A DNA stretch of 64,000 bases from contig JAAONU010000001.1 in the NCBI GenBank assembly GCA_012932295.1, positions 24,543,438-24,607,437 on the forward strand, read 5' to 3'. The notes under the pieces are model-generated. The model did no database searches. It was given only the letters and a program-made list of their open reading frames with translations, and was not told the DNA's origin. Origin of the DNA: Cyclina sinensis. Its lineage: Eukaryota > Mollusca > Bivalvia > Venerida > Veneridae. This document shows, in pieces, positions 36,540 through 47,879 of the stretch. The position numbers were made by a program, and so were the translations under genes. Positions within the stretch are counted from its first letter, which is position 1. Each line of letters starts with the position of its first letter.

Positions 36540-38049
36540 AGCACGGAATGCACGGACTTCTTGCGAAAAAAGCACGGACTTTGTCAATTGTACGATAATT
36601 GAATTCATAATTATAACTTTGTAAATCGTTTTACTCGCGAAAACATTTTTTTGGTAAATAACGAAATGGTATTCAAAGGGATTGAATAGCCATGGAAAAC
36701 ATGTACATTATGCTGTGGTCATTTCAACTACTCTAATAATAAGGGTTGCAATTATTATTAATGGGCGCTAAAGGGGATTTAGCATGAGAACTGTTCTTAT
36801 AAAATCGGTTTATCATATCAGAGATTTATTTTGAATACATGTATATACATTCGGTTTAGCTGTATCTAACAATATAGGGGGCTTCCTCAAAATTATTTTT
36901 GCGCAATCTTTATCACATAAACGATATATCTCACAGTGTATTTCAAGGACACATAATATGCACTACCCGTCTTCAAAATGTGATGGTACCTCTATATTTG
37001 AACATTAGTGCCTTTGTATTTTTAAACATCTATACAGATATTTACCAGAAAATACATAACTACCTTGAAAATCAAGAACAACCATATGAAAATGCAAACA
37101 ATGAGTGAACAAATAAATCAATAAAAATGAAAAGGACTTTGAGTTCCACAGATCTTTTTAAGTATATGGTTGATTGAAAGTAAATGCTGTTTTCCTGAAC
37201 TCAATACATTGAAAACAGGATTCAAGTAACAATTGTCTGGTCAAAGAAATACAATGTGCTATTCACCTATTTTGCTAATTTATCACCAATACTCTTGTCA
37301 CATGGCACGCTCCACCTAATCTTTTTACTTAATGTTTTGGTATAGAACAGGAAGTGTCTGAGTTGAAGAGGTATCTCTGGTTTGTTCACATGCTAAGCAG
37401 ACAGCACTGATACACGGTGCATTTCCAAAAGACGGTTAACTTTGTAACTAAACCGCCATGACATCATCACCGATATACTCCGAATTATTACGAAGACTTG
37501 ATGGAACTTCTTTCAATATTTTCTGTAATATGGGCGCATGATATTCTGGATTTTTGGTGTATGCTTGAGCCGTATTACCCACTAGTTAACTCTTAAGTTG
37601 ACAGACGAGTTGAAACGATTAGAGATCAAACCTACCATCCCTTGAATTTCCATCTAGCGCTCATTACCCATACAATTGATACCACGTATCACTATCGAAA
37701 TACTGGACATAGACATCAGCAACTGTTTTTTTATAATTTAATTTCTTAAAATATAAATATTTTCTTTCAACTCATGCTCATCTACTTTTAAATATCATGT
37801 TTGTGCTTTTGAATCGTGAATAATACTGTATTATAATAAACACCGAATAAGCACCTTCAGTGCTTTGATTCATTATTTTTCTGCGGATACGTGTTTTTGC
37901 GTTTGTTTCTTAACGCTGTGCGAGTTTAAACATACAAGACTTCTATAATGCTTCCATTATACCTTTAAAACACCGACCTGTTGTTGAAAAAAATAAACAA
38001 AATGTATCATTCTAATTTAAATAGTTTCTGTAAAACTATATAATGTTCA
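36540..38049. other. Gene-free AT-rich stretch
   Basis: The 69-residue frame at 36899-37108 shows no family motif and is probably chance. No RNA gene was recognised. Confidence 0.4.
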
Positions 38050-38054
38050 ATAAG

Positions 38055-39378
38055 CACGGTGCCGATACCACGTGACTTCGATGGATATGTGAGTGTACAA
38101 AATGTAAACAAAACGTCGATTGAGGTAACATTTTTTACGATATTTTTTTAAATACATCATAATTTTTCATCGCATAGAGTTGAGGGCCCGCTCCCTTTGG
38201 TAACACAAACTGTCCCCAAATGTTTCTCGAAAATATTTTGTAGTTTTTTAATAAAGTGAAACGGCGCGTTTTAAATTGCTAAAATTGCGATGATATGTGT
38301 GGAAGCATATCTTAAAAACGATGCTAAATCCACCTTTATAGAAGGAAAGTAGAAAAACAATATCTTGGGATTGTAGGGGAGACATAATGAAAAAGACACA
38401 CCTACAACACACGCACTAACAGAATTATACAGTGTTTCCGTGCAACAATTTTTATGTTATTATACTGTTAAACGATTCTATCAGTCGGTGCTCAGACTAT
38501 ATTTGATATTATTAAAAGTATAGCAAAAATCGTGTACAAGTTGTTATTGACAATTAATCTTTCCTTATTATCATGTCGTTTCACTGAACAGAAATAACTG
38601 AAATAAAAACTAAGGTATTAACCTGAAGAGCTGATGAAATGCTTCATCGGTATGAAAATGAAAATGATCATGTTTGACACTGATCAACATTTTCACGCGA
38701 TCCCTTAAAATACGACCTATGATCGAGGCGGCATGAGTACGAATTCCACTCACAGATTGTCTATTAAATACACTAACGATTCTTCAGTTGTTTAAATAGT
38801 CTGTATGTGTAAAAATTCATGAATCCGATATGTTCACGTCTTCAGAATCTTCTGCGCCGACTTGATGTTGTGCAAGAATGTTTTTCTTGCCGAAAACCAT
38901 GTTGATAGTGGTTACGTTGAAATAATACTTCCACACATATCATTTTAAAAACCTATTCCACACATATCTCTTTTGAATTATTTGGCATTATTTTGTTCAC
39001 TTGTTGAATTAAATGCATTCCACACACAATGTTTATTCTGTATCAAATATTGTTCGCTCCGGTCATATAATAGGTTTCTTAAACAAACTATAAAGGTAGA
39101 TTTAGCATCGTTTTTAAGATATGCTTCCACACATATCATCGCAATTTTAGCAATTTAAAACGCGCCGTTTCACTTTATTAAAAAACTACAAAATATCTGC
39201 GAGAAACATTTGGGGACAGTTTGTGTTACCAAAGGGAGCGGGCCTTCAACTCTATGCGATGAAAAATTATGATGTATTTAAAAAAAAATATCGTAAAAAA
39301 TGTTATCTCAGTCGACGTTTTGTTTACATTTTGTACACCCACACATATCCATCGAAGTCACGTGGTATCGGCACCGTG
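38055..39378. mobile_element. Transib-like non-autonomous element with ~290-bp inverted repeats
   Basis: The arms 38055-38341 and 39088-39378 are inverted copies, about 95% identical, both beginning CACGGTGCCGATACCACGTG. ATAAG lies immediately outside both ends (38050-38054 and 39379-39383), a 5-bp target duplication. Established knowledge: Transib and RAG-type transposons make 5-bp duplications and have CAC(A/T/G)(A/G)TG-like ends related to the V(D)J heptamer. No nonamer-like word is seen 12 or 23 bases inside. The ~745-bp centre has no transposase frame, so a supplied enzyme would have moved it. The superfamily call rests on end sequence and duplication length only. Confidence 0.7.
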
Positions 39379-39590
39379 ATAAGAGTTGGTCTGAAGAAAT
39401 TAACAAAAAATACCTTAATTACTGGTCTAAACTGGGTCCAAATCTGGGAGTTGTTCGGTCTAAAGAGACTGCGTAAGTGGATATCGGAGCGTTGACACTA
39501 TTGAGGGACTGTTGCAAAATGCACTTTGAGCTTATAAGCCGTAAAACAAAATTTTTACTAATCTATATTTTTCATGAGTTTATTTAAAAT

Positions 39591-40620
39591 TTACATGATT
39601 AGTCCAATTTCCTTCCTTCTACAGACGGGTGCAGCACATATTTGAATACTTCTAGCAAGCAGCCGCCTCCGGTGGCGTCATATGGTACTGACGCTTCTAT
39701 AACATTTAATTTCACAAATGGCGTGTTCCATCAAAACTCTGCAATGCCCTATATAACGATTAAAACATAAAGACGTTCTCTTTCTTCCCCATGTTTTCTT
39801 TGCAATTGTGCAGCAGAATACGGAGTAAGAACAGGGTACCTGTTCGGATATTTTTTGTCACCTAATAAAAAGCAATTATCTAGAAATGGCAATTCTACAC
39901 CAATTTGTCGCATTAAGTCAAACTCTTGTGCATCATCTTGATGTCCCAAAAAAAAACAACATATTTTCCCCGTGTTATCAACTATGACTTGTAAGTATAA
40001 ACAATGGAAATGTCTATAGCCTGAATAAGATTGCTGTTAGTTCACTGTTGTTGTGTAAATTTCGTAGCTTGTACCATCTATCGGTCCTACAACAGCATCG
40101 GTCTTAGCCCAGTTTCCACGTAAGTTGTCCCATTCTTGCAAACGTGGCCAGCGAATATAGTAAGACAGTGATACATCGAAAACGGGTAGTGCAAGCTTTA
40201 TGTCCTCTTGCACAATGGTGATGCTAATATTAAACAATACGGCCAGCATTCTGTAAGAATGGTAAGTACGTAGCCAAACCAAAACAAGTCAAATCCAGTT
40301 TCTTTTAGATAAATATTATCATGTTTACTTCGCAGAGCAATAATATTTACAAGTTCTAGGAATGTCTCGGGACTTTCTCCAGTGATTCCAAAGAACTCGT
40401 ATTGCCTACCTGAAATCAAGCCAAAGACATTCCGGCCAGTACATGGACCGTCAGAGTTAGGTATAAGCATGTTGCTTACATCTAGTAGAGGATCTGGAGT
40501 CAGGCGACAGAGAAGAAGTAAGGATCTCATAACACATTTCTGGTATTCGGTGACATCGGGCGGTAGTTCAGCAAACAAAATAACTGCTTGTAAAATACGT
40601 CTTCTTTGTCGGTGGTCCAT
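39591..40620 (-). pseudogene. PIF/Harbinger (HARBI1-like) transposase, broken
   Basis: About 343 codons. The intact-looking N-terminus at 40620-40198 begins MDHRQRRRILQ and has a FFGITGESPETFLELV helix region. After a frameshift near 40265 come HSYRMLAVLFNIS (helix-turn-helix) and VVGPIDGTSYEIY with the first catalytic aspartate. An in-frame TAA near 40034 and a shift in a T-run near 39950 follow. Then come LGHQDDAQEF, FLLGDKKYPN (second aspartate), a further break near 39755, and MEHAICEIKCYR with the catalytic glutamate. A TGA replaces a tryptophan near 39660, and the C-terminus ends at 39591. All three DDE residues are recognisable, so death is recent on the family scale. A Myb-like gene diverges from it at 42.4-44.5 kb, the normal two-gene Harbinger arrangement. 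Confidence 0.88.
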
Positions 40621-41247
40621 TTTCTTCTAAACAAAAAATAAGATTTGATACTCTTATTTAAGCAACTCGAAAACAAAAACATTTTACAGTGCTATGTAAT
40701 ATTATTGCTGGCGGGTAATGTGCACGATTTTCACGATAAATCAGTGGCCACATAAACTATTACTACAAAGTGTTAACTATTTAAAATCATTGACGATAAT
40801 GGATTTAAACGAAGATGGTAAGAACTATTATTCTTTATTCTAACACTATCCGCAATTCGCCGACAATAAACAAAGAAGATATTGAGCGTGATATATTATA
40901 TATATTAGATAACGCTGCAAAAAAAAGCGTGCGCCCGCTGACGTCACTGCAAACTACTTTCGGCTGTTCTTATTTTTCATTGTAAACCGAAAATTGTTTT
41001 TAAATATTTTTATAGTGAAATATTGTTTTGGACTAAATTATCTTCTTTGATGTTCATCTATGATAAAATTATAGATATTTGTTTAAACGTAAATTTATTT
41101 CCTGATAAGCTAAAATAACCTTGTTGTTTTCATTTTCGCGTGGGGAATGAATAGCGGGGTAAACGGAATAGCCTGCCATGGTCAATAACCGTTCAATGTG
41201 GCATGATAAGTAGTGCACATAATTGTGTCCCTTATAACTATACATAT

Positions 41248-41436
41248 GTGTTAGAATGGAAATAGATTTTAAAGTTTTTGTGTTCTACCGTCGAATATAG
41301 CACGGTATCTCGTTCAGATGCGTAATTATTTAATCACGTGATTAAATTAATACGCATCTGAACTCGACACCGTGCTATATCTGACGGTAGAGCACTCAAA
41401 CTTAAAATCTATTTCCTAAATCATTCATTCTAACAC
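41248..41436. repeat. Large palindrome centred on CACGTG
   Basis: Inverted arms of ~90 bp meet at TAATCACGTGATTA (centre 41337/41338). The inner 41285-41390 is near-perfect (CTACCGTC...GACGGTAG), and the outer arms are interrupted by small indels. In copy 2 of the tandem duplication (42116-42250) the left arm persists but most of the right arm is gone. Confidence 0.88.
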
Positions 41437-41476
41437 TATCCGCAATTCGCTGACAATAAACAAAGAAGGAATTGAG

Positions 41477-41479
<3 letters not shown>

Positions 41480-41528
<49 letters not shown>
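41480..41528 (+). repeat. (AT)n microsatellite
   Basis: About 24 AT dinucleotides at the SINE insertion point. The homologous place in copy 1 (40890-40905) has only a short AT run. Confidence 0.95.
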
Positions 41529-41530
<2 letters not shown>

Positions 41531-41531
<1 letters not shown>

Positions 41532-41745
41532 AGAAGGCACCGTGGTCCAGGGGTAGAGCGCAGGGCTCCGGATCCGGAGGTCGCGGGAACGAATCCCGTC
41601 AGAGGCGAGATTCTCTCACGATCTTCACATCCCTCCACGCTGCGCGAATACTGGTATGGAACCCAGGAAGCAATCATCGAGCGTGATGAATCTAAGTTGT
41701 AAGAACTTGTATCGCAATCGATGTAAAATAAATGAGTCTAAAAAA
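41531..41745 (+). mobile_element. tRNA-derived SINE (~215 bp)
   Basis: The tRNA-like head GGCACCGTGGTCCAGGGGTA has an A box (TGGTCCAGGGGTAGAGC) and a B box-like GGGAACGAATCCC near 41584-41596, with the palindrome CTCCGGATCCGGAG where the anticodon arm would lie. An unrelated body follows with ATCGCAATCGATGTAAAATA and an AATAAATGAGTCTA tail ending in A8. RNA polymerase III would initiate from the internal boxes. Inserted in the AT run of duplication copy 2 and absent from copy 1. Confidence 0.8.
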
Positions 41746-42621
41746 AAGATAACGCTGCAAAAAAGCGTGCGCCCGCTGACGTCACTGCAAACTACTTTCG
41801 GCTGTTATTATTTTTCATTGTAAACCGAAAATTGTTTTTAAATATTTTTATAGTGAAATATTGTTTTGGACTAAATTATCTTCTTTGATGTTCATCTATG
41901 ATAAAATTATAAATATTTATTTAACGTAAATTAATGACTGATAAGCTAAAATAACCTTGTTGTTTTCATTTTCGCGTGGGGAATGAATAGCGGGGTAAAC
42001 GGAATAGCCTGCCATGGTCAATAACCGTTCAATATGGCATGATAAGTCATCGTCAATAACCGTTCAATATGGCATGATAAGTAGTGCACATAATTGTGTC
42101 CCTTATAACTGTACATGTGTTAGAATGGAAATAGATTTTAAAGTTTTTGTGTTCTACCGTCAAATATAGCACGGTGTCGAGTTCAGATGCGTATTAATTT
42201 AATCACGAAGGCCGTACGGCAACACTCAAACTTAAAATCTATTTCCTAATTATATATTCAATCATCATCTGTTCGATGTAACTGTTATCGATAGTAAATC
42301 TATGTCACGTGTGTACTTACTTTCATTTGGCGCTCACATTTTGGGTTTCTCCATGGACAAGTATAATTCAATCCATGAATTATGTTTTTCAGTAAAGAAG
42401 GAAAAGAACAGTAAAATTTAGCGAAGAAGAAATTCTTTTAATTTTACGGGCCAACCTGGCTCACCAGAGCAAATGGTCGGAGATTATAGACAATGTTAAG
42501 GCGAACACAGATCGACTTAATCAAGGAATCAGAGAGCTCTATCAGTCAGCCAAAAACAAATAGTTAAGGGACCGCATGTCAACGAAACTCAGCTCATTGT
42601 TATCAAAGAGTGAGCCAGTAA

Positions 42622-43752
42622 AGCCCGTCTCACACAGAACACACGGCTTATACGGTTGGCCACCCGTGTAAACCGTACATACAACCGAACAAACCGCGGC
42701 CTTATCCGAGTTACACTCGGGCCATTCGAGTGTATCCGTGTAAGCCGTGTTTTAAAAAACTGGCACGGATGTCATGTCCGTGTATAATCGTATAAGCGAC
42801 CGTACAAGACCGTGTGAGACCGTATACATGTATACAACCGTATTTGAAGTCCACTCCACGAGTGAGCCCAACCGTGTCAAGGTATGGAATCGTTCGAGAC
42901 CGTCCCCAAGTCTTACATCCAACACCTGATTAACACTCGAATGTCACACGATCACGGTACGATTCACACGAGTGCACACACGGTTTCATACGATCGCCAT
43001 ACGACCAATACGGTTCAAGTACAAATCATACATAGCAGACACGGTATAGTACGGGTATACACGGTCTCACACGGAAGTGCTTGTAACACCTAGGGTCCTC
43101 TCTGTATAGTTCTTGTAGCAGAGTCTCATATTGACCAAACATGGTCCTTCTGTTGAGCCATTCTCTTGTCCAAACTTGCCTCCTTCTTCTCTGCCTTCTG
43201 TTGGCTTGATCTTGTCTCTCCTCACGCCTTCTGGCCAAAATAATCAAAATGTCTATCAGTCTTATCATGATTTCTAATTCCCTTATTCTGTCATCTGTTG
43301 CATCTGCCATTGTTTTTTATAACTATTATTCACATATATAGGTGTTGCTTCGTTGAAAGTTCGAAAATTTATGAAGTCAAGCCATCAATTTATATCAAAA
43401 CATACACGAATGTGTGATAATTTGAGCGTAACTCGAACAAAAGTCGGCGGGACCCTATGTAAACCCTGTGAAAGTCGAGTAAAAGTCGTGTTAAATCGTA
43501 CCAGACCGTACTTGACCGTACTTGGAACCGTACAACAATCTTATGTATTCGTATGCAAATCGTGTTCAAACCTTGCTTGACCGAGTATATCCGTGCTTTA
43601 TTCGTACATACTCGTGCTACATTCGAGTCTAACTCGTACCAACCAATCCCCAGGAAGGGTTGGAGCTCAATACTCGTACCAGTCAACCCGTGTATAACCG
43701 AGTATACCGTATGGGAACCGTGTGCCCAACCGTGTTCTGTGTGAGACGGGCT
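42622..43752. mobile_element. Nested PIF/Harbinger element (1131 bp), TAA duplication
   Basis: Inverted ends are AGCCCGTCTCACACAGAACA at both termini, with TAA at 42619-42621 and 43753-43755. The subterminal 200-300 bp on both sides are packed with CCGTRT/TACGG words. It carries one transposase fragment (43026-43310). It sits inside the Myb-like gene of an older Harbinger element. Confidence 0.88.
43026..43310 (-). pseudogene. Harbinger transposase N-terminal fragment
   Basis: A 94-residue frame: MADATDDRIRELEIMIRLID, a basic helix (RREERQDQANRRQRRRRQVW), then REWLNRRTMFGQYETLLQEL and REDPRCYKHF. The W..REWL.RR...GQYE.LL.EL..EDP..Y..F pattern opens many HARBI1/ALP1-like transposases in molluscs. 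The DDE nuclease part is missing; the frame runs into the CCGTRT-rich end. It probably records the autonomous parent of the surrounding 1131-bp element. Confidence 0.75.
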
Positions 43753-44474
43753 TAAGGTAGGAACTATACCTATAATCATATAGCTATATTCTGCTAAAGT
43801 TATAAATATAAAATCTCTTAGTATAAAACTTACCCTAATTCATTCTTATTTAATATTGTACCTTTGCCTCAACGCCACTATATCCGCCTGTTTATACATA
43901 AATTGGCACGTCGGCTATTTCTAAATGGAATCTTGTTACAGCAATAAGAGAGTCGATCGTGTTGACTACCCTACATTTTGACAAGATACACAATAGAACA
44001 ATTCACGGAAATGACACGTGGCGCGAGGAAATGACCTCGGAAACGTGTCATTAGTTACTACATATGTTTTTTTTTTTGGATTTTTTATGAAAAAGTTATT
44101 AGTAAAAAGCTCAGTTTATGGTATATTTCAGAAATGCACTAGATGACATAAGAAACATGGAGCGGCGATTGGTTCAGCCGCGACAGCAGCGCCAACCTCT
44201 TGAGCAAGAACCTGCAGCAGTGCATGTACCTTCAAATCCGAAGGGTCGCCCTCCGTTGGACATGCGAGACAAACTGGCAGCTGCACTTTCAAGTGAGAGC
44301 GAACAGGAGCAGCAGCCACCTAGGCAAAAACGTAGACCGCGAAAAAGACCTCTGGCATATCTTGTGAGGGAAAATTACACACAACATAACAGATTTATGA
44401 AGAAGAAAATACCCAAAATTTCACGAGAACTGGACATCAGTTCTGATGACGACACTACTGCGAGTGATTGACTT

Positions 44475-46310
44475 GAACGTTATAATTAAGTCAAATATTA
44501 AAATATGATTATTTTTTTGTATAATTTCTTCAAAAAAGCAATGCAATACCTTTTCTTTGCCTTTGAAGTTATTATACGTTTTGAGAAAAACCCCTAGATA
44601 TGTAGTATGTCCGTTGTCCATCTCCATATACGATTGTAGCACGCACAATCTCTATCAGGACCCAGGTCCAAACCACGATGTCCGAGCTTATATGAGACCA
44701 ACAGCGGTATTATTTTGCAAGGTTATCGTAGCTGCTATAAGTTATATACATAAGACTTTGTAGAAAATACTAAAACTTGAAAAAGTCTCAGCAAAACTGC
44801 ACATGATAATGTTGCCAAAATAAAGGTAAAGAATTTTTGTAGAGTACAAATTAACATAACTGCACCAGTGTTCTCCTTAAGTTTATCTGCAATTGACAGA
44901 TTTTTGCCAATGTCCCTTTAAGGAAAAGACTGGGAGCTTGTTTTCCAATCAGAAATTACAAGTGTAATCATGTTATTTGGCTGTATAAAAACCAAGGAAC
45001 AATATTTCAAATACAAAAAGAATTATGTCTTAGCTCTGTTGTCGTTCCATACACTTAAATCAAGCAGAACAACTTTCCTACAAAACTATTTTGAAACGAC
45101 CCCTTAAGGTGTTTTTCTTTTTTGAAAGAGCGCCTAGTTTTCCCCTTTCTCTGGGGCCTCAGCTGACTTTGCAAAGTCAGGTGTATCAGTATTGACATGT
45201 TGATCTTTTCAGCGCCGCCCATTCAGCTCCCGGAACACTACGGCAACCGTCGCAAATACTTTCATAGGGTCTGTACGAAGTTGGCGGAAATAGCCGAGTG
45301 GTTACGATCATAACTTGCACGAGGGTCTGAGGTGAACATATTTAAATTTCTTTCACGCTTGTTTGTTCGCTCACTATAAAAAGGTCAGTTCTGGAATTTC
45401 AGTCATGAGCTTTCTTTTTTCTGATAGCATACTTTTGTTTTTTTACTATGTTAACTAAGTAATGGTGAAACTGATTTGGTTTTTGAATGAAGGTAAGTTG
45501 GTTTATTACCTTACACTGTTTTCTTTTTTAAAATTATGTTGAGGTGAGTTTCTGATATTTGTCTGCTTCTTCGTCAATGATTTCTTGAAATTCAAATTTA
45601 GGCAGTAAGTTATGCAGTGCTTTAGTCATTTTATTTTTGGAGAAATTGAAAACAAAGTTGAAAAAACATTTGTCTGTGCCATTTTATTTCTGTTCTCATA
45701 GTCTCTCTCTGTCTGTTCTTTTTAAAATCTGCTTAAATTTTCATTGCCAGTTTGCTTTCTTAAATTCAGAGTTTTTGTTTTCAGTTTTCTTTTTTACCCT
45801 AGATTACGTGGAAGCTCGAGTTGCACAGACTTAGACTTATGTAAAAATTGATAAGCATACAACAGTCGAGTTTCACTCCAAATGATGATTGTTGTTTTTT
45901 CAGAGTGAAATAGTACTTTGACCAGTTTGAGAAAGTACCAGTCATGTTTACCTGTAAACAAGGGTTGAGTGACAAGAGAACAGCCCTGTATGCTGAACTG
46001 ATTTGTTGTAAGCACAGAAATTACAGTTTCCTCTCCAAGAAGTGTAGTAAAATATTGTCAAGAGAGGGGTAAGTAAAATAGCCATTTCTATTTAACTTAC
46101 TTTAGGTTAGGCTTGCCCAGTCTAATATACTTACAGGGAGAGAGACATTCACAGAATTATACAGATTACATTTCAGCAATCCTGTCAGCTTGAAAGAGTG
46201 CTTGAAACCTAATATTTCTGAATACCATTAAGAAGTTATGCAGAAGCAATAATTCTGATTTTGTTTGCTGTAATATTGTCTTTACCTATATAAAGTATGC
46301 ATATGACAGA
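44475..46310. other. Gene-free stretch
   Basis: No supported gene. A tRNA A-box-like word (AGCCGAGTGGTTACGA, 45292) lacks a B box. CTATAAAAAG at 45374 and GAAGGTAAGTTGG at 45489 look like a TATA box and a splice donor but have no coding support. Confidence 0.4.
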
Positions 46311-47855
46311 GTGAGCTTTTCAGATCACCTTTTGTCCGTCGTCCGTCCGTTAACAATTAATTTGTTAACACTCTAGTGGTCACATTTTTGCCTCAATTGT
46401 CGTGAAGCTTGGTCAGGATGTTTGTCTCATTAATATCTCGGACGAGTTTGAACATGGGTTATCAGGGTTAAAACTAGGTCACAGAGCCCAAATACAGAAA
46501 AACTTTGTTAACACTCTAGAGGCTACTTTTTCAGTCCAGATATCCTGGAAATTTGACAGAAAGGTTCTATCGATCATTTCTAGCTCAAGTTCAAATATGG
46601 GTCATCTGGGTTTAGAAACTAGGTCACGGAGCCCAAAAATAGAAAAATCTTGTTAACACTCTAGAGGTTACATTTTCAGCCCAAATAATCTGGAAATTTG
46701 TCAGAAAGGTTGTCTTGAAGATTTCTAGGTCAAGTTCAAATATGGGTCATCTGGGTTAAAAAACTAGGTCACAGAGCTCAAATATTGAAAAACTTTGTTA
46801 ACACTCTAGAGGTAACATTTTTAGACCAAATAATCTGGAAATTTGTCAGGAAGGTTGCTTCTATGATTTTTAGCTCAAGTTTGAATGTGGTTATCTGGGT
46901 TCAAAAACTAGGTCACGGAGCCCAAAAATAGAAAAATCTTGTTAACACTCTAGAGGTTACATTTTCAGCCCAAATAATCTGGAAATTTGTCAGAAAGGTT
47001 TCTTTGACGATTTCTAGGTCAAGTTCAAATATGGGTCATCTGTGTTAAAAAACTAGGTCACAGAGCCCAAATATTGAAAAACCTTGTTAACACTCTAGAG
47101 GTTACATTTTTAGACCAAATAATCTGGAAATTTGTCAGAAAGGTTGCCTTGAAGATTTCTAGATCAAGTTTGAATATGGGTCATCTGGGGTCACAAACTA
47201 GGTCACAGAGTCCAAATATGGAAAAACCTTGTTAACATTCTAAAGATAGCTTTTTCAGTCCAAATAACCTGGAAATTTGTCAGAAAGCTTAATTATGTGG
47301 TTTTTAGGTCAAGTTTGAATATGGGTCATCTGGAGTCGAAACATCTAGGTCACAGAGCCCAAATATCGAAAAACTTTGTAAACACTCTAGAGGCTACATT
47401 TTCAGTCCAAATGTCCTGGAAATTTGTCAGAAAGATTGTTTGGTGATTTGTAGCTCAGGTTTGGATATGGGTTATCTGGGGTTAAAAACTAGGTCACAGA
47501 GCCTAAATATCGAAAAACCTTGTTAACACTGTAGAGGCTTTTTTTTAGTCCAAATATCCTGGAAATTTGTCAGAGAGATTGTTTTGATAATTTCTAGCTC
47601 AAGTTTGAATATGGGACATCCAGGTTAAAAAACTAGGTCATAGAGCCCAAATATGGAAAAACCTTGTTAACACTCTAGAGGTAACATTTTCAGTACAAAT
47701 AACCTCGAAATTTGTCAGAGATTGTTTCAATTATTTCTAGGTCAAGTTCGAATATGGGTCATCTGGGGTCAATTAACCAGGTCCATAGCAACTTTGTTAA
47801 AAGCAGTCATACTCAGGTGAGTGATACAGGGCCATCATGGCCCTCTTGTTGTTCA
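46311..47855 (-). repeat. Tandem-core element, inverted, ~146-bp unit, about ten copies
   Basis: Reverse orientation of the 1300-2215 family: GTTAACACTCTAGAGGTTAC, CTGGAAATTTGTCAGAAAGG and GGTCATCTGGG recur every ~146 bp. The left edge has GAGCTTTTCAGATCACC and GTCCGTCGTCCGTCC (the GACGGAC tract inverted). The right edge has ACTCAGGTGAGTGATACAGG and the palindrome AGGGCCATCATGGCCCT. So both ends match the heads and tails at 19-27 kb, which links that core to the same element class. Confidence 0.85.
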
Positions 47856-47879
47856 TTATACAAGGAATTTAGCTGATAT

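Larger units (their letters stand above)
40838..42250 (+). repeat. Tandem duplication (~590 bp) between Harbinger genes
   Basis: Copy 1 (40838-41427) and copy 2 (41428-42250) both run CTAACACTATCCGCAATTCG, AACGCTGCAAAA, GCGTGCGCCCGCTGACGTCA, GCCTGCCATGGTCAATAACC and TTCTACCGTC. Copy 2 is longer because of an (AT)n expansion, a SINE insertion and a local 31-bp repeat (AATAACCGTTCAATATGGCA) near 42030-42085. Confidence 0.88.
42384..44474 (+). pseudogene. Harbinger Myb/SANT-like accessory protein, split by a transposon
   Basis: Exon 1 (about 42396-42621, resuming 43756) encodes a Myb/SANT-like helix bundle: KFSEEEILLILRANL, then KWSEII and IRELYQSAKN. An in-frame TAG at about 42560 interrupts it, but family-like coding (LRDRMSTKLSSLLSKSEP) continues. 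Exon 2 starts after TATATTTCAG at 44129 and runs NALDDIRNMERRL, a basic/acidic low-complexity stretch, and SRELDISSDDDTTASD to TGA at 44472-44474. Without the insert 42622-43752, exon 1 ends GTAAG|GTAGGA, and its phase fits exon 2 exactly. In PIF/Harbinger elements this protein binds DNA and carries the transposase to the nucleus. It diverges from the transposase at 39.6-40.6 kb. No convincing start codon is in frame, so the 5' end is also damaged. Confidence 0.75.

Noticed and set aside
36899..37108. 69-residue frame with ENQEQPYENANNE tail
   Set aside because: Single AT-rich frame with no domain, splice context or homology I can name.
38625..38690. CTGATGA ... GAAA words suggesting a hammerhead ribozyme
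   Set aside because: The bases between them do not form stem II and no cleavage-site helix is present.
45280..45350. tRNA-like A box (AGCCGAGTGGTTACGA)
   Set aside because: No B box at the needed distance and no cloverleaf; not called as a tRNA or SINE.
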